DNA from: Croceibacterium_B sp963783195
GTDB taxonomy: Bacteria > Pseudomonadota > Alphaproteobacteria > Sphingomonadales > Sphingomonadaceae
Direction of reading: 5' to 3'
Length of the DNA: 64,000 nt
Assembly (NCBI GenBank): GCA_963783195.1
Contig: CAWAMV010000004.1
Location: forward strand, 1,860,001-1,924,000
Part shown: positions 37,902 through 46,748 of the stretch, piece by piece
Position numbering within the stretch: position 1 is the first letter of the stretch
Layout of the letters: every line of letters begins with the position of its first letter
The notes under the pieces: model-generated
Told to the model about the DNA's origin: nothing
Seen by the model: only the letters and a program-made list of their open reading frames with translations
Databases searched by the model: none
Program-made: the position numbers and the translations under genes

Positions 37902-38273
37902 GTGACCGACCACCGCGACCCCGCCATCCGCGTCACGGCCATGCCGGCTGATGCCAACGCCTATGGCGATATTTTCGGCGGGTGGCTGATGAGCCTGATG
38001 GATTCGGGCGCGGGTCTCGTTGCGGCGCGGCGGACCAAGGGCAGGGCGGTCACCGTGGCGATGGACGGGATGCAGTTTCACCACCCCGTGAGCGTTGGCG
38101 ACGAGGTTTCGGTCTACGCCGCGATCGAGAAGATCGGCCGCACCAGCATGACCATCGCGGTAGAAGCGTGGCGCCGCCATCGGCACGAGGACGAGGAGGT
38201 GAAGGTGACCGAGGCGACCTTCACGTTCGTCGCGGTCGACGAGAACAAGAAGCCACGAGTGATCGGGCAGTGA
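37902..38273 (+). CDS. Acyl-CoA thioesterase, YciA-like hotdog protein
   Basis: About 123 residues of a single hotdog domain (VTAMPADANAYGDIFGGWLM, then AVTVAMDGMQFHHPVSVGD and TMTIAVEAWRRH-like pattern), the YciA/BACH layout with a catalytic Asp after the NxxGDxFGG-type loop. It hydrolyses acyl-CoAs; chain length is unknown. The start is uncertain: GTG 37902 (TDHRDPAIRV) is preferred, TTG 37881 is possible. It lies between the E2 and E3 genes of pyruvate dehydrogenase. Confidence 0.87.
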   Translation: MTDHRDPAIRVTAMPADANAYGDIFGGWLMSLMDSGAGLVAARRTKGRAVTVAMDGMQFHHPVSVGDEVSVYAAIEKIGRTSMTIAVEAWRRHRHEDEEVKVTEATFTFVAVDENKKPRVIGQ

Positions 38274-38469
38274 GCGGGCGGTGCTTTCCTACAGCATCCT
38301 CGCGGTGGCACGGTGGGCGAATGGAAGGGGCAATTCTCGTGAACAGCAGGACGATTTTCGACGCCCGAGAGAGGTTTGCGGAAGGGGACCGGAGTTTCCT
38401 CCTGGACCCTGTTCCATGTGTTCCATCCTCCTCGGTGGGAGGTCCAACAAGGGCAGGGGAATCCGGGCG

Positions 38470-39246
38470 ATGAAAAAGACGATTCTGGCGGTTCTCGGAG
38501 CCGCACTGGCAACCACGGCCTCGGCTCAGCCCGGCGATACCACGCCCCACTATTACTCGCGCCCGACCGCCGCCGCCGGCGCGGCCCATCCGTGGCTCAT
38601 CCTGCTGCCGGGTGGCGGTGGAATGGACGTGAACGGCGACAGGGACGTTTATTTCGACAAGGCCGCCGAGTGGAACGCCGCCGGGTGGGACGTGCTGCTG
38701 GTTCACTACCAGGAGGCAGCGAAGCTGCTGCCCGCCGCAGCCTCGGACAATCCCGCGAAGATGGAAGCGGCCGTCGTTGCCGATGCTCTGCGTGTCGCGG
38801 GCGAGAAGGGCCTGCTCGACTTGCAGTGCCCGGGAATGGTCATGGGCTTTTCCATGGGCGGGGCAGGGACGCTGGCGCTCGCCGCGGCGCCGCCTGTCAA
38901 TCTCATCGGAGCGATCGGGTTCTATCCGCTGACCCGCGGCCAGGCCGAACCTTATGCGCCGAAGGTGCCACTGCTCGTGCTGCAGGGCGACCTGGACCAG
39001 GCGACCCCGCGCGCGACGCTCGACGCGCTGGTGGCAGGCTCGACCGACCGCTCGAAGATCACGGTGTTCCACCTGCCGAGCGCGCATCATGCGTTCGACA
39101 TACCCTCGCTCGCCGAGCCATGGATCTACAACGGCATGACCTTTGAATATCAGAACGGGGCGGCGCTCAAGGCGCAGGCGGAAGTCGAATCCTTCCGTAC
39201 CGTTCAGCTTGCCCGGGCAAACGCCCCGGCGGAATGCAGGAACTGA
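38470..39246 (+). CDS. Secreted dienelactone-hydrolase-like protein
   Basis: A 258-residue alpha/beta hydrolase with signal peptide (KKTILAVLGAALATTASAQ). The nucleophile elbow is GFSMGG, the acid is in LQGDLDQATP and the histidine in SAHHAFD, which is the dienelactone hydrolase pattern apart from Ser replacing the usual Cys. It probably cleaves ester bonds in the periplasm. ATG 38470 is chosen for the signal peptide; 63 upstream in-frame codons look non-coding. The stop is 11 bases before lpdA. Confidence 0.83.
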   Translation: MKKTILAVLGAALATTASAQPGDTTPHYYSRPTAAAGAAHPWLILLPGGGGMDVNGDRDVYFDKAAEWNAAGWDVLLVHYQEAAKLLPAAASDNPAKMEAAVVADALRVAGEKGLLDLQCPGMVMGFSMGGAGTLALAAAPPVNLIGAIGFYPLTRGQAEPYAPKVPLLVLQGDLDQATPRATLDALVAGSTDRSKITVFHLPSAHHAFDIPSLAEPWIYNGMTFEYQNGAALKAQAEVESFRTVQLARANAPAECRN

Positions 39247-39257
39247 CAGGACCACAT

Positions 39258-40667
39258 ATGGCAGACCAATACGACGTCATCATTCTCGGCTCGGGCCCCG
39301 GCGGCTATGTCGCGGCGATCCGCTGCGCACAGCTTGGGCTCAAGACTGCCATCGTCGAGCGTGAACTGCTCGGCGGCATCTGCCTGAACTGGGGCTGCAT
39401 CCCGACCAAGGCGCTGCTGCGCTCGGCCGAGATTTACCACTACATGCAGCACGCGAAGGAATACGGCCTTGCGGCGCAGCAGATCAGCGCGGACATCGAA
39501 GCGGTCGTGAAACGCAGCCGCGGCGTCGCCAAGCAGCTCAACGCCGGCGTCACGCACCTGATGAAGAAGAACAAGATCGCGGTGCACATGGGCACAGGTA
39601 CGATGACCGGCCCGACCAGCATGACCGTGAAGGGCGAAAAGGGCGAGGAGAAGCTGACGGCAAAGCACGTGATCGTGGCGACGGGTGCCCGCGCGCGTGA
39701 CCTGCCGTTCGCCCCGGCCGACGGCAAGCGGGTGTGGACCTATCGCCACGCGATGACTCCGCCGGAAATGCCGAAGAAGCTGCTGGTCATCGGCTCGGGT
39801 GCGATCGGGATCGAGTTCGCCAGTTTCTACAACGACATGGGCGCAGATGTGACGGTAGTCGAAATGCTCGACCGCGTGGTGCCGGTGGAGGACGCGGACG
39901 TCTCCGCCTTCCTCGAAAAGGCGCTGACCAAGCAGGGCATGACCATCCTGAGCGGCGCGGGTGTGGAAGACCTGAAGGTCTCGGGCAGCGGTGTGAAAGC
40001 GAAAATCAAGGCGAAGGACGGCAAGGTCACGGAGACCGAGTTCAGCCACTGCATCGTCGCCATCGGCATCGTGCCGAACACTGAGAACATTGGCCTGGAG
40101 AAGCTGGTCGAGATGGACCGCGGGTTCATTCAGATCGATCCCTACGGCCGGACGAAGTCGAAGGGCCTGTGGGCGATCGGTGACTGCGTGCCGGGCCCGT
40201 GGCTGGCGCATAAGGCAAGCCACGAAGGCGTGACGGCGGCCGAGAGCATCGCGAAAGAACTGGGCAACAAGGATGTCCACCCGCACCCGCTCGACCGCAA
40301 CAACATCCCGGGCTGCACCTATTGCCGCCCGCAGATTGCCAGCGTCGGCATGACCGAGGCGAAGGCTAAGGAAGCGGGCCACACGGTCAAGGCGGGGACA
40401 TTTCCCTTCATCGGCAACGGCAAGGCCATCGCCCTGGGCGAGGCGGAAGGCTTCGTGAAGACGGTGTTCGACGCGAAGACCGGCGAACTCCTCGGCGCGC
40501 ACATGATCGGGGCCGAGGTGACCGAGATGATCCAGGGCTATGTCGTGGGCAAGACGCTCGAAACGACCGAGGCGGAACTGATGAACTCCATCTTCCCGCA
40601 CCCGACCATCTCGGAATCGATGCACGAGAGCGTGCTCGCCGCTTACGGCCGGGCCCTGCACATCTAG
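39258..40667 (+). CDS. lpdA: Dihydrolipoyl dehydrogenase
   Basis: FAD enzyme reoxidising dihydrolipoamide (E3), shared by 2-oxoacid dehydrogenases. The 469 residues show the FAD-binding VIILGSGPGGYVAAI, the redox-active disulfide in GGICLNWGCIPTKALL, the NAD-binding LLVIGSGAIGIEFASF and the C-terminal HPTISESMHESVLAAYGR dimer motif with its catalytic His-Glu. It starts at ATG 39258. It probably completes the E2-thioesterase-hydrolase-E3 cluster. Confidence 0.95.
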   Translation: MADQYDVIILGSGPGGYVAAIRCAQLGLKTAIVERELLGGICLNWGCIPTKALLRSAEIYHYMQHAKEYGLAAQQISADIEAVVKRSRGVAKQLNAGVTHLMKKNKIAVHMGTGTMTGPTSMTVKGEKGEEKLTAKHVIVATGARARDLPFAPADGKRVWTYRHAMTPPEMPKKLLVIGSGAIGIEFASFYNDMGADVTVVEMLDRVVPVEDADVSAFLEKALTKQGMTILSGAGVEDLKVSGSGVKAKIKAKDGKVTETEFSHCIVAIGIVPNTENIGLEKLVEMDRGFIQIDPYGRTKSKGLWAIGDCVPGPWLAHKASHEGVTAAESIAKELGNKDVHPHPLDRNNIPGCTYCRPQIASVGMTEAKAKEAGHTVKAGTFPFIGNGKAIALGEAEGFVKTVFDAKTGELLGAHMIGAEVTEMIQGYVVGKTLETTEAELMNSIFPHPTISESMHESVLAAYGRALHI

Positions 40668-40684
40668 GGCAAGATGCAAGGTCT

Positions 40685-40774
40685 TGGCGGACAGGGTGGG
40701 ATTCGAACCCACGGTAGGCTTGCACCTACGGCGGTTTTCAAGACCGCTGCCTTAAACCACTCGGCCACCTGTCC
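40685..40774 (-). tRNA. tRNA-Ser (anticodon UGA)
   Basis: Read on the minus strand it begins GGACAGGTGGCCGAGTGG and folds as a class II tRNA: acceptor stem GGACAGG/CCTGTCC, anticodon stem GCGGT/ACCGC with loop CTTGAAA (anticodon TGA), a long variable arm (GTAGGTGCAAGCCTAC) and T loop GTTCGAATC. The discriminator is G and the terminal CCA is encoded (40685-40687). Confidence 0.95.
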
Positions 40775-40825
40775 ATCGGCGCAGTCGGCTATCTCCTAAA
40801 TGCCGCTTTGTCACTCGTGACTCGA

Positions 40826-40861
40826 CGCGACCGATGAATTAGACATAGTCAACTGGTCGCG
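40826..40861. promoter_or_regulatory. Inverted repeat CGCGACC/GGTCGCG before the first paralogue
   Basis: Arms at 40826-40832 and 40855-40861 with 22 bases between, ending two bases before the AGGAGGG ribosome site of the next gene. A smaller palindrome GTCAC-TC-GTGAC lies at 40810-40821. Either could be an operator or a 5' leader hairpin. Confidence 0.3.
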
Positions 40862-40873
40862 CAGGAGGGTTTG

Positions 40874-41737
40874 ATGAATTTCGCTATTCATTCGTCGGTT
40901 CGGGCCATCCTGGTCGCAGGCGCTCTCGCGGGGAGCTCACCGGCGCTGTCCCAGGGCGCCGGTTGCCCGCGCGAGCAGGTGCAGGACATTGCCGACCGCT
41001 ACGTCAAGGCGCAGCAAACCGGCTCGATCTTCGCGCTGCCGATCGGCGAGTGGGTCGACTATCGCGAGAACATGGTGATGAACTCCACCGCCACCGGCGT
41101 CATCGGCACGCCGATGGACTTCGCCTGGACGTTGAAATTGCTCGATACGGCGAGTTGCCGTGTCTTCGTCGAAGGCGTCATCCTCGACCCGAAGCCCTAT
41201 GTACTCGCCAGCGCTGTGAACAACGGCTTCTTCGGCGTTGGCAGCCTGAACACCGTAGTCAGCCAGCCGGGCGACTGGCTGTTCGACGCAAGTCACACCT
41301 ACGAGTATGCCCGGCGAGAGGACTGGTCGGATATTCCCGAGGGGCAGCGCCAATCGCGCGCGGAGCTGATCTCTGTGGCCGACAAGTATCTCGACAAGTT
41401 TTCGGACAAGTCGATCATGGTGCCGTGGGGCGAAAAGTGCAGCCGGCTTGAAGGAGGCGCCTACACTGGCGACACTTGCGACGTAGGCATTCCCGAAGGC
41501 GTCGAAATGGCCGACCGCGACTACATCGTCGATCCGGTAAAAGGCGCGGTGGCCGTAATGCTCCGGATGGGCGGAAAGGACGGGTTGGCCGATGCGCACA
41601 CGTTCAGGATCGAGAACGGCAAGATTCGCTACGTCCACACGGTCACCAACTGCGGGGGCAAGGAAAACTGCGGCTTCGAACCGTTCGCCGAAATGCTGAA
41701 GAAGAACCCGGGGATGCAGCCGCCTTACGCGGACTGA
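40874..41737 (+). CDS. Secreted protein of a DUF8021-like family, copy 1
   Basis: A 287-residue exported protein with signal peptide (VRAILVAGALAGSSPALSQG). The mature part has a helix (VQDIADRYVKAQQTGSIF), then DWLFDASHTYEYARRE, a second repeat-like half (AELISVADKYLDKFSDKS), a cysteine-bearing VPWGEKCSRLEGGAYTG, and VDPVKGAVAVMLRMGG with FRIENGKIRYVHTVTNC. This looks like two NTF2/SnoaL-like units and reminds me strongly of a secreted family annotated in fungi as DUF8021 (from memory). AGGAGGG lies 4 bases before ATG 40874. Function unknown. Confidence 0.75.
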   Translation: MNFAIHSSVRAILVAGALAGSSPALSQGAGCPREQVQDIADRYVKAQQTGSIFALPIGEWVDYRENMVMNSTATGVIGTPMDFAWTLKLLDTASCRVFVEGVILDPKPYVLASAVNNGFFGVGSLNTVVSQPGDWLFDASHTYEYARREDWSDIPEGQRQSRAELISVADKYLDKFSDKSIMVPWGEKCSRLEGGAYTGDTCDVGIPEGVEMADRDYIVDPVKGAVAVMLRMGGKDGLADAHTFRIENGKIRYVHTVTNCGGKENCGFEPFAEMLKKNPGMQPPYAD

Positions 41738-41771
41738 TTTTTCCGAAAGCTATCTGGAGAGGGAACGCAAG

Positions 41772-42638
41772 ATGAAGAAATCGATGCTGGCCGGGCTGCT
41801 CGGCGGTACCCTGCTGACGCTGGCCGCGAGCCCCGCGGCGGCGCAAGGCTTCGGCGGCCCGTGCGACCGGGCGATGTTGCAGGACATGGCCGACAAGTAC
41901 AAGAAGGGCCAGACCGAGGGGCTTCCGCTCTATCTGCCGATGGGCAACTGGGTGACGTATCGCGAAAACGGGGCGCTCTCGACGATGTCGCAGGGCGTTT
42001 TCTCGACTGCGCTGCCGATCGATTTCAGCCGCGCCCTGCTCGATACCGACCAGTGCAAGGTCTTTCTCGAGATGGTCAGTTACTCGGGCGACAAGCCGTA
42101 TACTATCGCGGTCCAGTTCAGTGCGCGCGGCGGCAATGGCAATAACATCGAGGTCGTCTCGGCCACCAAGGGTGACTGGCTGTTCGACGCGAAATACACT
42201 TACGAGTACGCCCGTCGCGAGGCATGGCCGGAGATCCCCGAAGACAAGCGCAATACGCGCGAAGAGCTCAAGGCCGCGGCCGATGCCTATCTCGACCTGT
42301 TCAAGGACAAGAGCGTCCAGGTTCCCTGGGGCACCCCCTGTAACCGGCTGGAAGGCAGCGTCTACACCGCCGGTGAAACCTGCAACGTGGGCGTGCCCGA
42401 CAACATCGAGATGGCTGACCGCCAGTATGTGATCGATCCGGCCCTCGGTGCTGTCGATGTCATGCTCAAGATGGGGCCGAACCAACGACCCGACAGCCAC
42501 TTGTTCCGGATCGAGAACGGCAAGATCCGCTTCGTCCACACCGTCACCAATTGCCTGGGTGAAGACAACTGCGGGTTTGGCTCGTTCGACGAGATGCTGA
42601 AGAAGAACCCCAATATGCGCCCGCCGTTCAAGGACTGA
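41772..42638 (+). CDS. Secreted protein of a DUF8021-like family, copy 2
   Basis: A 288-residue paralogue of the preceding gene, 34 bases downstream, with its own signal peptide (LLGGTLLTLAASPAAAQG) and GGAGAGGG ribosome site. The two share GDWLFDA, VPWG..C.RLEG, the EMADR motif, FRIENGKIR and the ending EMLKKNP.M.PP, and the same cysteine positions, so they diverged from one duplicated gene. The C-terminal half is better conserved than the N-terminal half. No enzyme active site can be named; a small-molecule-binding or lyase/isomerase role is only a guess from the fold. Confidence 0.75.
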   Translation: MKKSMLAGLLGGTLLTLAASPAAAQGFGGPCDRAMLQDMADKYKKGQTEGLPLYLPMGNWVTYRENGALSTMSQGVFSTALPIDFSRALLDTDQCKVFLEMVSYSGDKPYTIAVQFSARGGNGNNIEVVSATKGDWLFDAKYTYEYARREAWPEIPEDKRNTREELKAAADAYLDLFKDKSVQVPWGTPCNRLEGSVYTAGETCNVGVPDNIEMADRQYVIDPALGAVDVMLKMGPNQRPDSHLFRIENGKIRFVHTVTNCLGEDNCGFGSFDEMLKKNPNMRPPFKD

Positions 42639-42716
42639 TCGCGGGCCCGGTGCTTCCCGCCGCGATTTTGCGCGGCGGGGATTCACAGGCGCGGCAGGGC
42701 ATGCGAGAGTGCGGCC

Positions 42717-43736
42717 ATGAAATTCCCGCTGCGTTTCCTGCCGCTTGCCGCCGCCCTGATGACCGTCGCCTCCGGCGCCGGAGCACAGAGCCTTTCGTTC
42801 GACGCCTACCTCGAACTCGTCGCCGCCAAGGCACGGGGGCAGGGCGTCAGCGAACAGGCAGTACGCACCGTGCTTGCCGGATTGCAGCCCAACCAACGTG
42901 TGATCTCGCTCGACCGTGACAACATCTCCTCGGGCGGCAGTATCGGCGGATTTCCGCCCTTGGCGCCTTATCTGCGCAGTCATAACACCCAGGCGCGCAT
43001 CGACGCCGGCCGGCGCATGTACCGCCAGCTTGGTCCGCTGGCGGGCCGAATCGAGAGCGAGTACGGCGTGCCGGCGCAGATCCTCCTCGCGATCTGGGGG
43101 CATGAGACGAGCTACGGCGCGGTCAAGGGTGGCTTCGACTTGCCCGCCGCGCTCGCGACGCTTGCCTGGGAGGGGCGCCGCCGCGACTTGTTCGAGGCGG
43201 AACTGATCGACACCATGAAGATGGTCGACCGCGGCGTGCCGCGTTCGCGCCTCGTCGGCAGCTGGGCGGGTGCTTTCGGTAATCCGCAGTTCCTGCCAAG
43301 CGTCTATTTGCGCCTGGCTCAGGACGGCGACGGTGACGGGCAGACCGATATCTGGAACAGCGAGGCGGATACGCTCGCCTCGATCGCAAATTATTTTCGC
43401 GACGCGGGTTGGCGGGCAGGCCAACCTTGGGGTGTGCGGGCTTACGTTCCAAATTCAGTCGCCCGTGAGCCGCTTGAAACTTCGTTGGTTTCGCCGGTCT
43501 GTCCGCGGGTGCACGTGCGGCACAGCAAGTGGAAGAGCGTGAAGGAATGGCGCGCGTTGGGGGTCGAACCCCTCGGTTTCATTGGCGAAAACGTGCAGGC
43601 CGCGCTTTTTGAACCCGATGGGGCCGCCGCGCCCGGGTATCTCTTAACCCAGAATTATAGGGTTATCCTCGAATATAACTGCTCGAACTACTACGCGATG
43701 AGTGTGGGGTTGCTTGCAGATGAAATTGCCCACTGA
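42717..43736 (+). CDS. Lytic murein transglycosylase, MltB type
   Basis: A 339-residue periplasmic enzyme with signal peptide (LPLAAALMTVASGAGAQ). The catalytic domain shows AQILLAIWGHETSYGAVKGG with the catalytic Glu, then GSWAGAFGNPQFLPSVYLR and DGDGDGQTDIWNSEADTLAS, the typical MltB order. It cleaves glycan strands to 1,6-anhydro ends. ATG 42717. Its end overlaps the rlpA start by 17 bases. Confidence 0.9.
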   Translation: MKFPLRFLPLAAALMTVASGAGAQSLSFDAYLELVAAKARGQGVSEQAVRTVLAGLQPNQRVISLDRDNISSGGSIGGFPPLAPYLRSHNTQARIDAGRRMYRQLGPLAGRIESEYGVPAQILLAIWGHETSYGAVKGGFDLPAALATLAWEGRRRDLFEAELIDTMKMVDRGVPRSRLVGSWAGAFGNPQFLPSVYLRLAQDGDGDGQTDIWNSEADTLASIANYFRDAGWRAGQPWGVRAYVPNSVAREPLETSLVSPVCPRVHVRHSKWKSVKEWRALGVEPLGFIGENVQAALFEPDGAAAPGYLLTQNYRVILEYNCSNYYAMSVGLLADEIAH

Positions 43737-44865
43737 GACTTTCCGTCGCCTCTTGCTGGGGTTGAGCGCATCGCTTGCCCTTTCGGGTTGCGCGATGTTT
43801 TCTGGTCAAGACGATGGCTTGGCCAGGCTTGCCGCGGCCCCCGCGAACGCGCCGCCTCTGGCACGTGGGGCTGGGCCGGCAGCGGATTATCCCGTCGTCG
43901 TCGGCGAAACATACCGGGTCGGGTCAACGGTTTATATCCCGGCAGATACCCTCAATTACGATGAGGTCGGCTACGTCATTCCCGAAGCAGGGACCGGCGT
44001 TACGGCGGCACACCACACGATGCCGCTGCCAAGCTACGCCGAAGTCACATCGCTCGATACCGGCCGGACGATTCTCGTCCGGGTCGAGCGCCGTGGGCCG
44101 ATGACGAGCGAGGCCCTGATAGCGCTTTCGCCGATGGCCCTAAACCAGCTTGGCGGTAGCACCGGAACGCCGGTGCGCGTCCGCCGCGTCAACCCGCCGG
44201 AAGAGGAACGGGCAATGCTCCGCCTCGGCCAGAGCGTGCCCAATCGGATGAACACGCCAGAATCTCTGGTCGCGGTCCTCAAGCGCAATCTGCCGGCAGG
44301 CGGCTCGACACAGGTTGCTTCGACTTCGAGCGATGCAACGCCGAGACCGCTTGCGAGTGTTCAGGTCGCTCCGAGCCAGGCCGCCCGGCAGCTGCCACCG
44401 ATCGCGGCTGCACAATCCGCCGGGCCGTCGGCTTCCGCGGTCCAGGCACCGGCCGCCCGCGTTCTCCCGCGTCCAGCTTTGCCACCGCTGGGGACCTTCC
44501 AGCGGATGGCGCCGTCAGCCCCACAAACAGCTCGCCAGCCAACGGTGGTCGCACGTCTGCCGCAGGTGCCGCCCTCTGCTGCGTCGCGCCCTGTGGCGGC
44601 GGAGCACCCGCCCCAATCGCTCGTGTCGACCAGCCAGGTGCCCCCGCCATCCACCGACGGTGCTTTCGTGGTGCAGGTCGCGGCGCTGACCTCGCTCGAG
44701 GGCGCTCAGCGCGTGGCCGGAGCGATCGGGGGAAGAATTTCGCAGGCCGGTTCGTTCTACCGCATCCGCACTGGGCCGTTCGCAACCCGTGGGCAAGCCG
44801 AGGCCAGCCTCGCAAAGGTGCGGGCTGCGGGCTATAGCGAAGCGCAAATCTTCACCAACGGCTGA
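43720..44865 (+). CDS. rlpA: RlpA-like septal ring lipoprotein with SPOR domain
   Basis: A 381-residue lipoprotein. The lipobox is ALSGC near residue 18 (LLLGLSASLALSGCAMF), then an RlpA-like double-psi beta-barrel (VGSTVYIPADTLNYDEVGY, EVTSLDTGRTILVRVERRGP), a long Ala/Pro/Gln linker and a C-terminal SPOR domain (AFVVQVAALTSLEGAQRV, RIRTGPFATRGQAEASL) that binds denuded glycan at the septum. The family cuts naked glycan strands in some species; the catalytic Asp/His are not certain here. It starts inside the end of the transglycosylase gene. Confidence 0.85.
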   Translation: MKLPTETFRRLLLGLSASLALSGCAMFSGQDDGLARLAAAPANAPPLARGAGPAADYPVVVGETYRVGSTVYIPADTLNYDEVGYVIPEAGTGVTAAHHTMPLPSYAEVTSLDTGRTILVRVERRGPMTSEALIALSPMALNQLGGSTGTPVRVRRVNPPEEERAMLRLGQSVPNRMNTPESLVAVLKRNLPAGGSTQVASTSSDATPRPLASVQVAPSQAARQLPPIAAAQSAGPSASAVQAPAARVLPRPALPPLGTFQRMAPSAPQTARQPTVVARLPQVPPSAASRPVAAEHPPQSLVSTSQVPPPSTDGAFVVQVAALTSLEGAQRVAGAIGGRISQAGSFYRIRTGPFATRGQAEASLAKVRAAGYSEAQIFTNG

Positions 44866-44903
44866 TCGCGCCGGCGCCCTGCCGCCCGGCGGTGGGAGCA
44901 GGC

Positions 44904-46113
44904 TTGAAACATACGATTGCATTGATCGCGGGCGTGGCGCTGCTGGCCGGCGCTGCCTACACCTCTGCCCAGGAGGATCCGACGGGAGATATCCCTGCCG
45001 AAGAGCCCGACGTGGCTGCGCTCCGGGATGTGCCCGAAGGTCCGGTCGACGAGGACATCCCGGTTGCGTTGCTGGTCGACCAGACGTCAGGCCAGACGCT
45101 CTATACGCGGGAGCCCGATCGCCGATTCGTCCCGGCGTCGGTCACCAAAGTCATGACCGTCTACACGGCATTCGATCTCATCGCACGCGGCAAGCTGCCG
45201 ACTGACCGGATGGTCGTGATCGATCAGGCGCTCGAGGACGAATGGGGCGGCGAGGGATCAACCCTGTTCCTCGAGGCAGGTGACCACCTGACCATCGGCG
45301 AACTCTTGCTGGGCGTAACGACCGTTTCGGCCAACGACGGAGCTGTCGCGCTGGGTCGCGCCGCGCTCGGCTCGGACGAGGCATGGCTGGCGCAGATGAA
45401 TGCTAACGCTGCGGCGCTGGGCATGCGCGACAGTCACTTCGGCTCACCCAACGGCTATCCCGACGAGGGCAAGACCTGGACCAGCGCGCACGATCTGGCG
45501 CTTCTGGCGGAAGCGATAACGACACGCTTCCCGGGTCTCTACAAACGGTACTTCGGTCATAAGGGCCTGAGCTACCACAATATTGCGCAATCTAACCACG
45601 ATCCGATCACCGGAGTGGTTGAAGGGGCCGACGGCATCAAGACCGGTTACACGCGGCAGGCGGGGTATAACTTCCTCGGCTCAGCCGAGCGCGACGGTCG
45701 CCGCCTGACGTTGGTGATTGCCGGTGCCCCCACTGCCACCATTCGCAATCGCGCGGCGCGCAAGCTGATGGAGTGGGGTTTCGACAATTTTTCCAGCCGA
45801 CGATTGCTCTATGCCGATACACGGGTCGGTTTTGCTGAAGTTCAGGGCGGTGACGCACTCTCCGTGCCCATCAAAGACTTAAGGCCCGGTCTTCGTGAAT
45901 CTACCGCGGGGGCAGGATGGAGAAGTCACGCTCTCGATCCGCTATCGCGGCCCCGTCGAAGCGCCCGTCAGGTCGGGTGCCCCGATTGCTAGCCTGCGTG
46001 TGACGATCCCGGGCCAGAAACCGCATGAGGTTCCGCTCGTGGCGGCCGCATCGGTCGGCGAGGCGAACGCGATCGAGCGTTTGCGCAACGGGATCGTGGG
46101 CATCTTGCGGTGA
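44904..46113 (+). pseudogene. D-alanyl-D-alanine carboxypeptidase (PBP5-like), frame broken by one base
   Basis: A periplasmic DD-carboxypeptidase with signal peptide (KHTIALIAGVALLAGAA). All active-site motifs are present: SVTK (PASVTKVMTVY), SAND and KTG (DGIKTGYTRQAG). Near 45879-45886 the frame slips; dropping one A or G there restores PIKDL(G/S)PVFVNLPRGQDGE and the C-terminal domain ending at 46113 (SIRYRGPVEAPV). Length is 3n+1. Start TTG 44904 has GGGAGCAGG upstream; GTG 44892 is the alternative. The catalytic domain precedes the break, so even as written a truncated enzyme could form, but the C-terminal anchor region would be altered. Confidence 0.82.
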
Positions 46114-46748
46114 GCCGCGGGTGTTTCATAGCGCTCGAAGGGGGCGAGGGCGCCGGCAAGTCGACCCAGGCCCGTATTCTGGCGGATGCGCTCCGTGCGC
46201 GCGGTCTCGAGGTGGTGACCACGCGAGAACCCGGAGGCACTACCAGCGCGGAGGCGATCCGTGCCTTGCTGCTCGATCCGGCCGGAGAGGGATGGGGACC
46301 GCAGGCTGAGGCACTTCTGTTCGCTGCCGCCCGGGCCGAGCACGTTGCCCGCCTCATCCGTCCGGCGTTGGAGCGTGAGGCTTGCGTCATTTGCGACCGG
46401 TTTCTCAACTCAAGCCGCGCCTACCAGGGCGGCGGTCTGGGTCTGAGAGACGCCGATCTTCTCGCCCTTCACCGGTTCGGCTCCGCCGGGCTGCTGCCCG
46501 ACCTGACGCTGCTTCTCGAGGCTGACCAGGTCAAGGTCGCCGAACGCCTCGCAAAGCGCGATGGCGAGGCGAGCGATCGGATCGGCGGACGCGACGCCGC
46601 ATTCCACGAACGCGTGGTAGAGGCCTTCCGGCGCTTTGCGGCCGAGGAACCGGAGCGCTTCCGCGCGATCGACGGGTCGGGTTCAGTAGAGGAGACGCAC
46701 GCGGCGATCATGGCGGCCGTGGAGCCCTTGCTGGAACGCGCATCGTGA
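46110..46748 (+). CDS. tmk: Thymidylate kinase
   Basis: Phosphorylates dTMP to dTDP. It has 212 residues from GTG 46110 (overlapping the carboxypeptidase stop as GTGA), with P-loop EGGEGAGKSTQ, TREPGGT, the DRFLNSSRAYQGGG segment and LEADQVKVAERLAKR. tmk-holB coupling (GTGA again) is a standard bacterial arrangement. Confidence 0.94.
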   Translation: MSRGCFIALEGGEGAGKSTQARILADALRARGLEVVTTREPGGTTSAEAIRALLLDPAGEGWGPQAEALLFAAARAEHVARLIRPALEREACVICDRFLNSSRAYQGGGLGLRDADLLALHRFGSAGLLPDLTLLLEADQVKVAERLAKRDGEASDRIGGRDAAFHERVVEAFRRFAAEEPERFRAIDGSGSVEETHAAIMAAVEPLLERAS

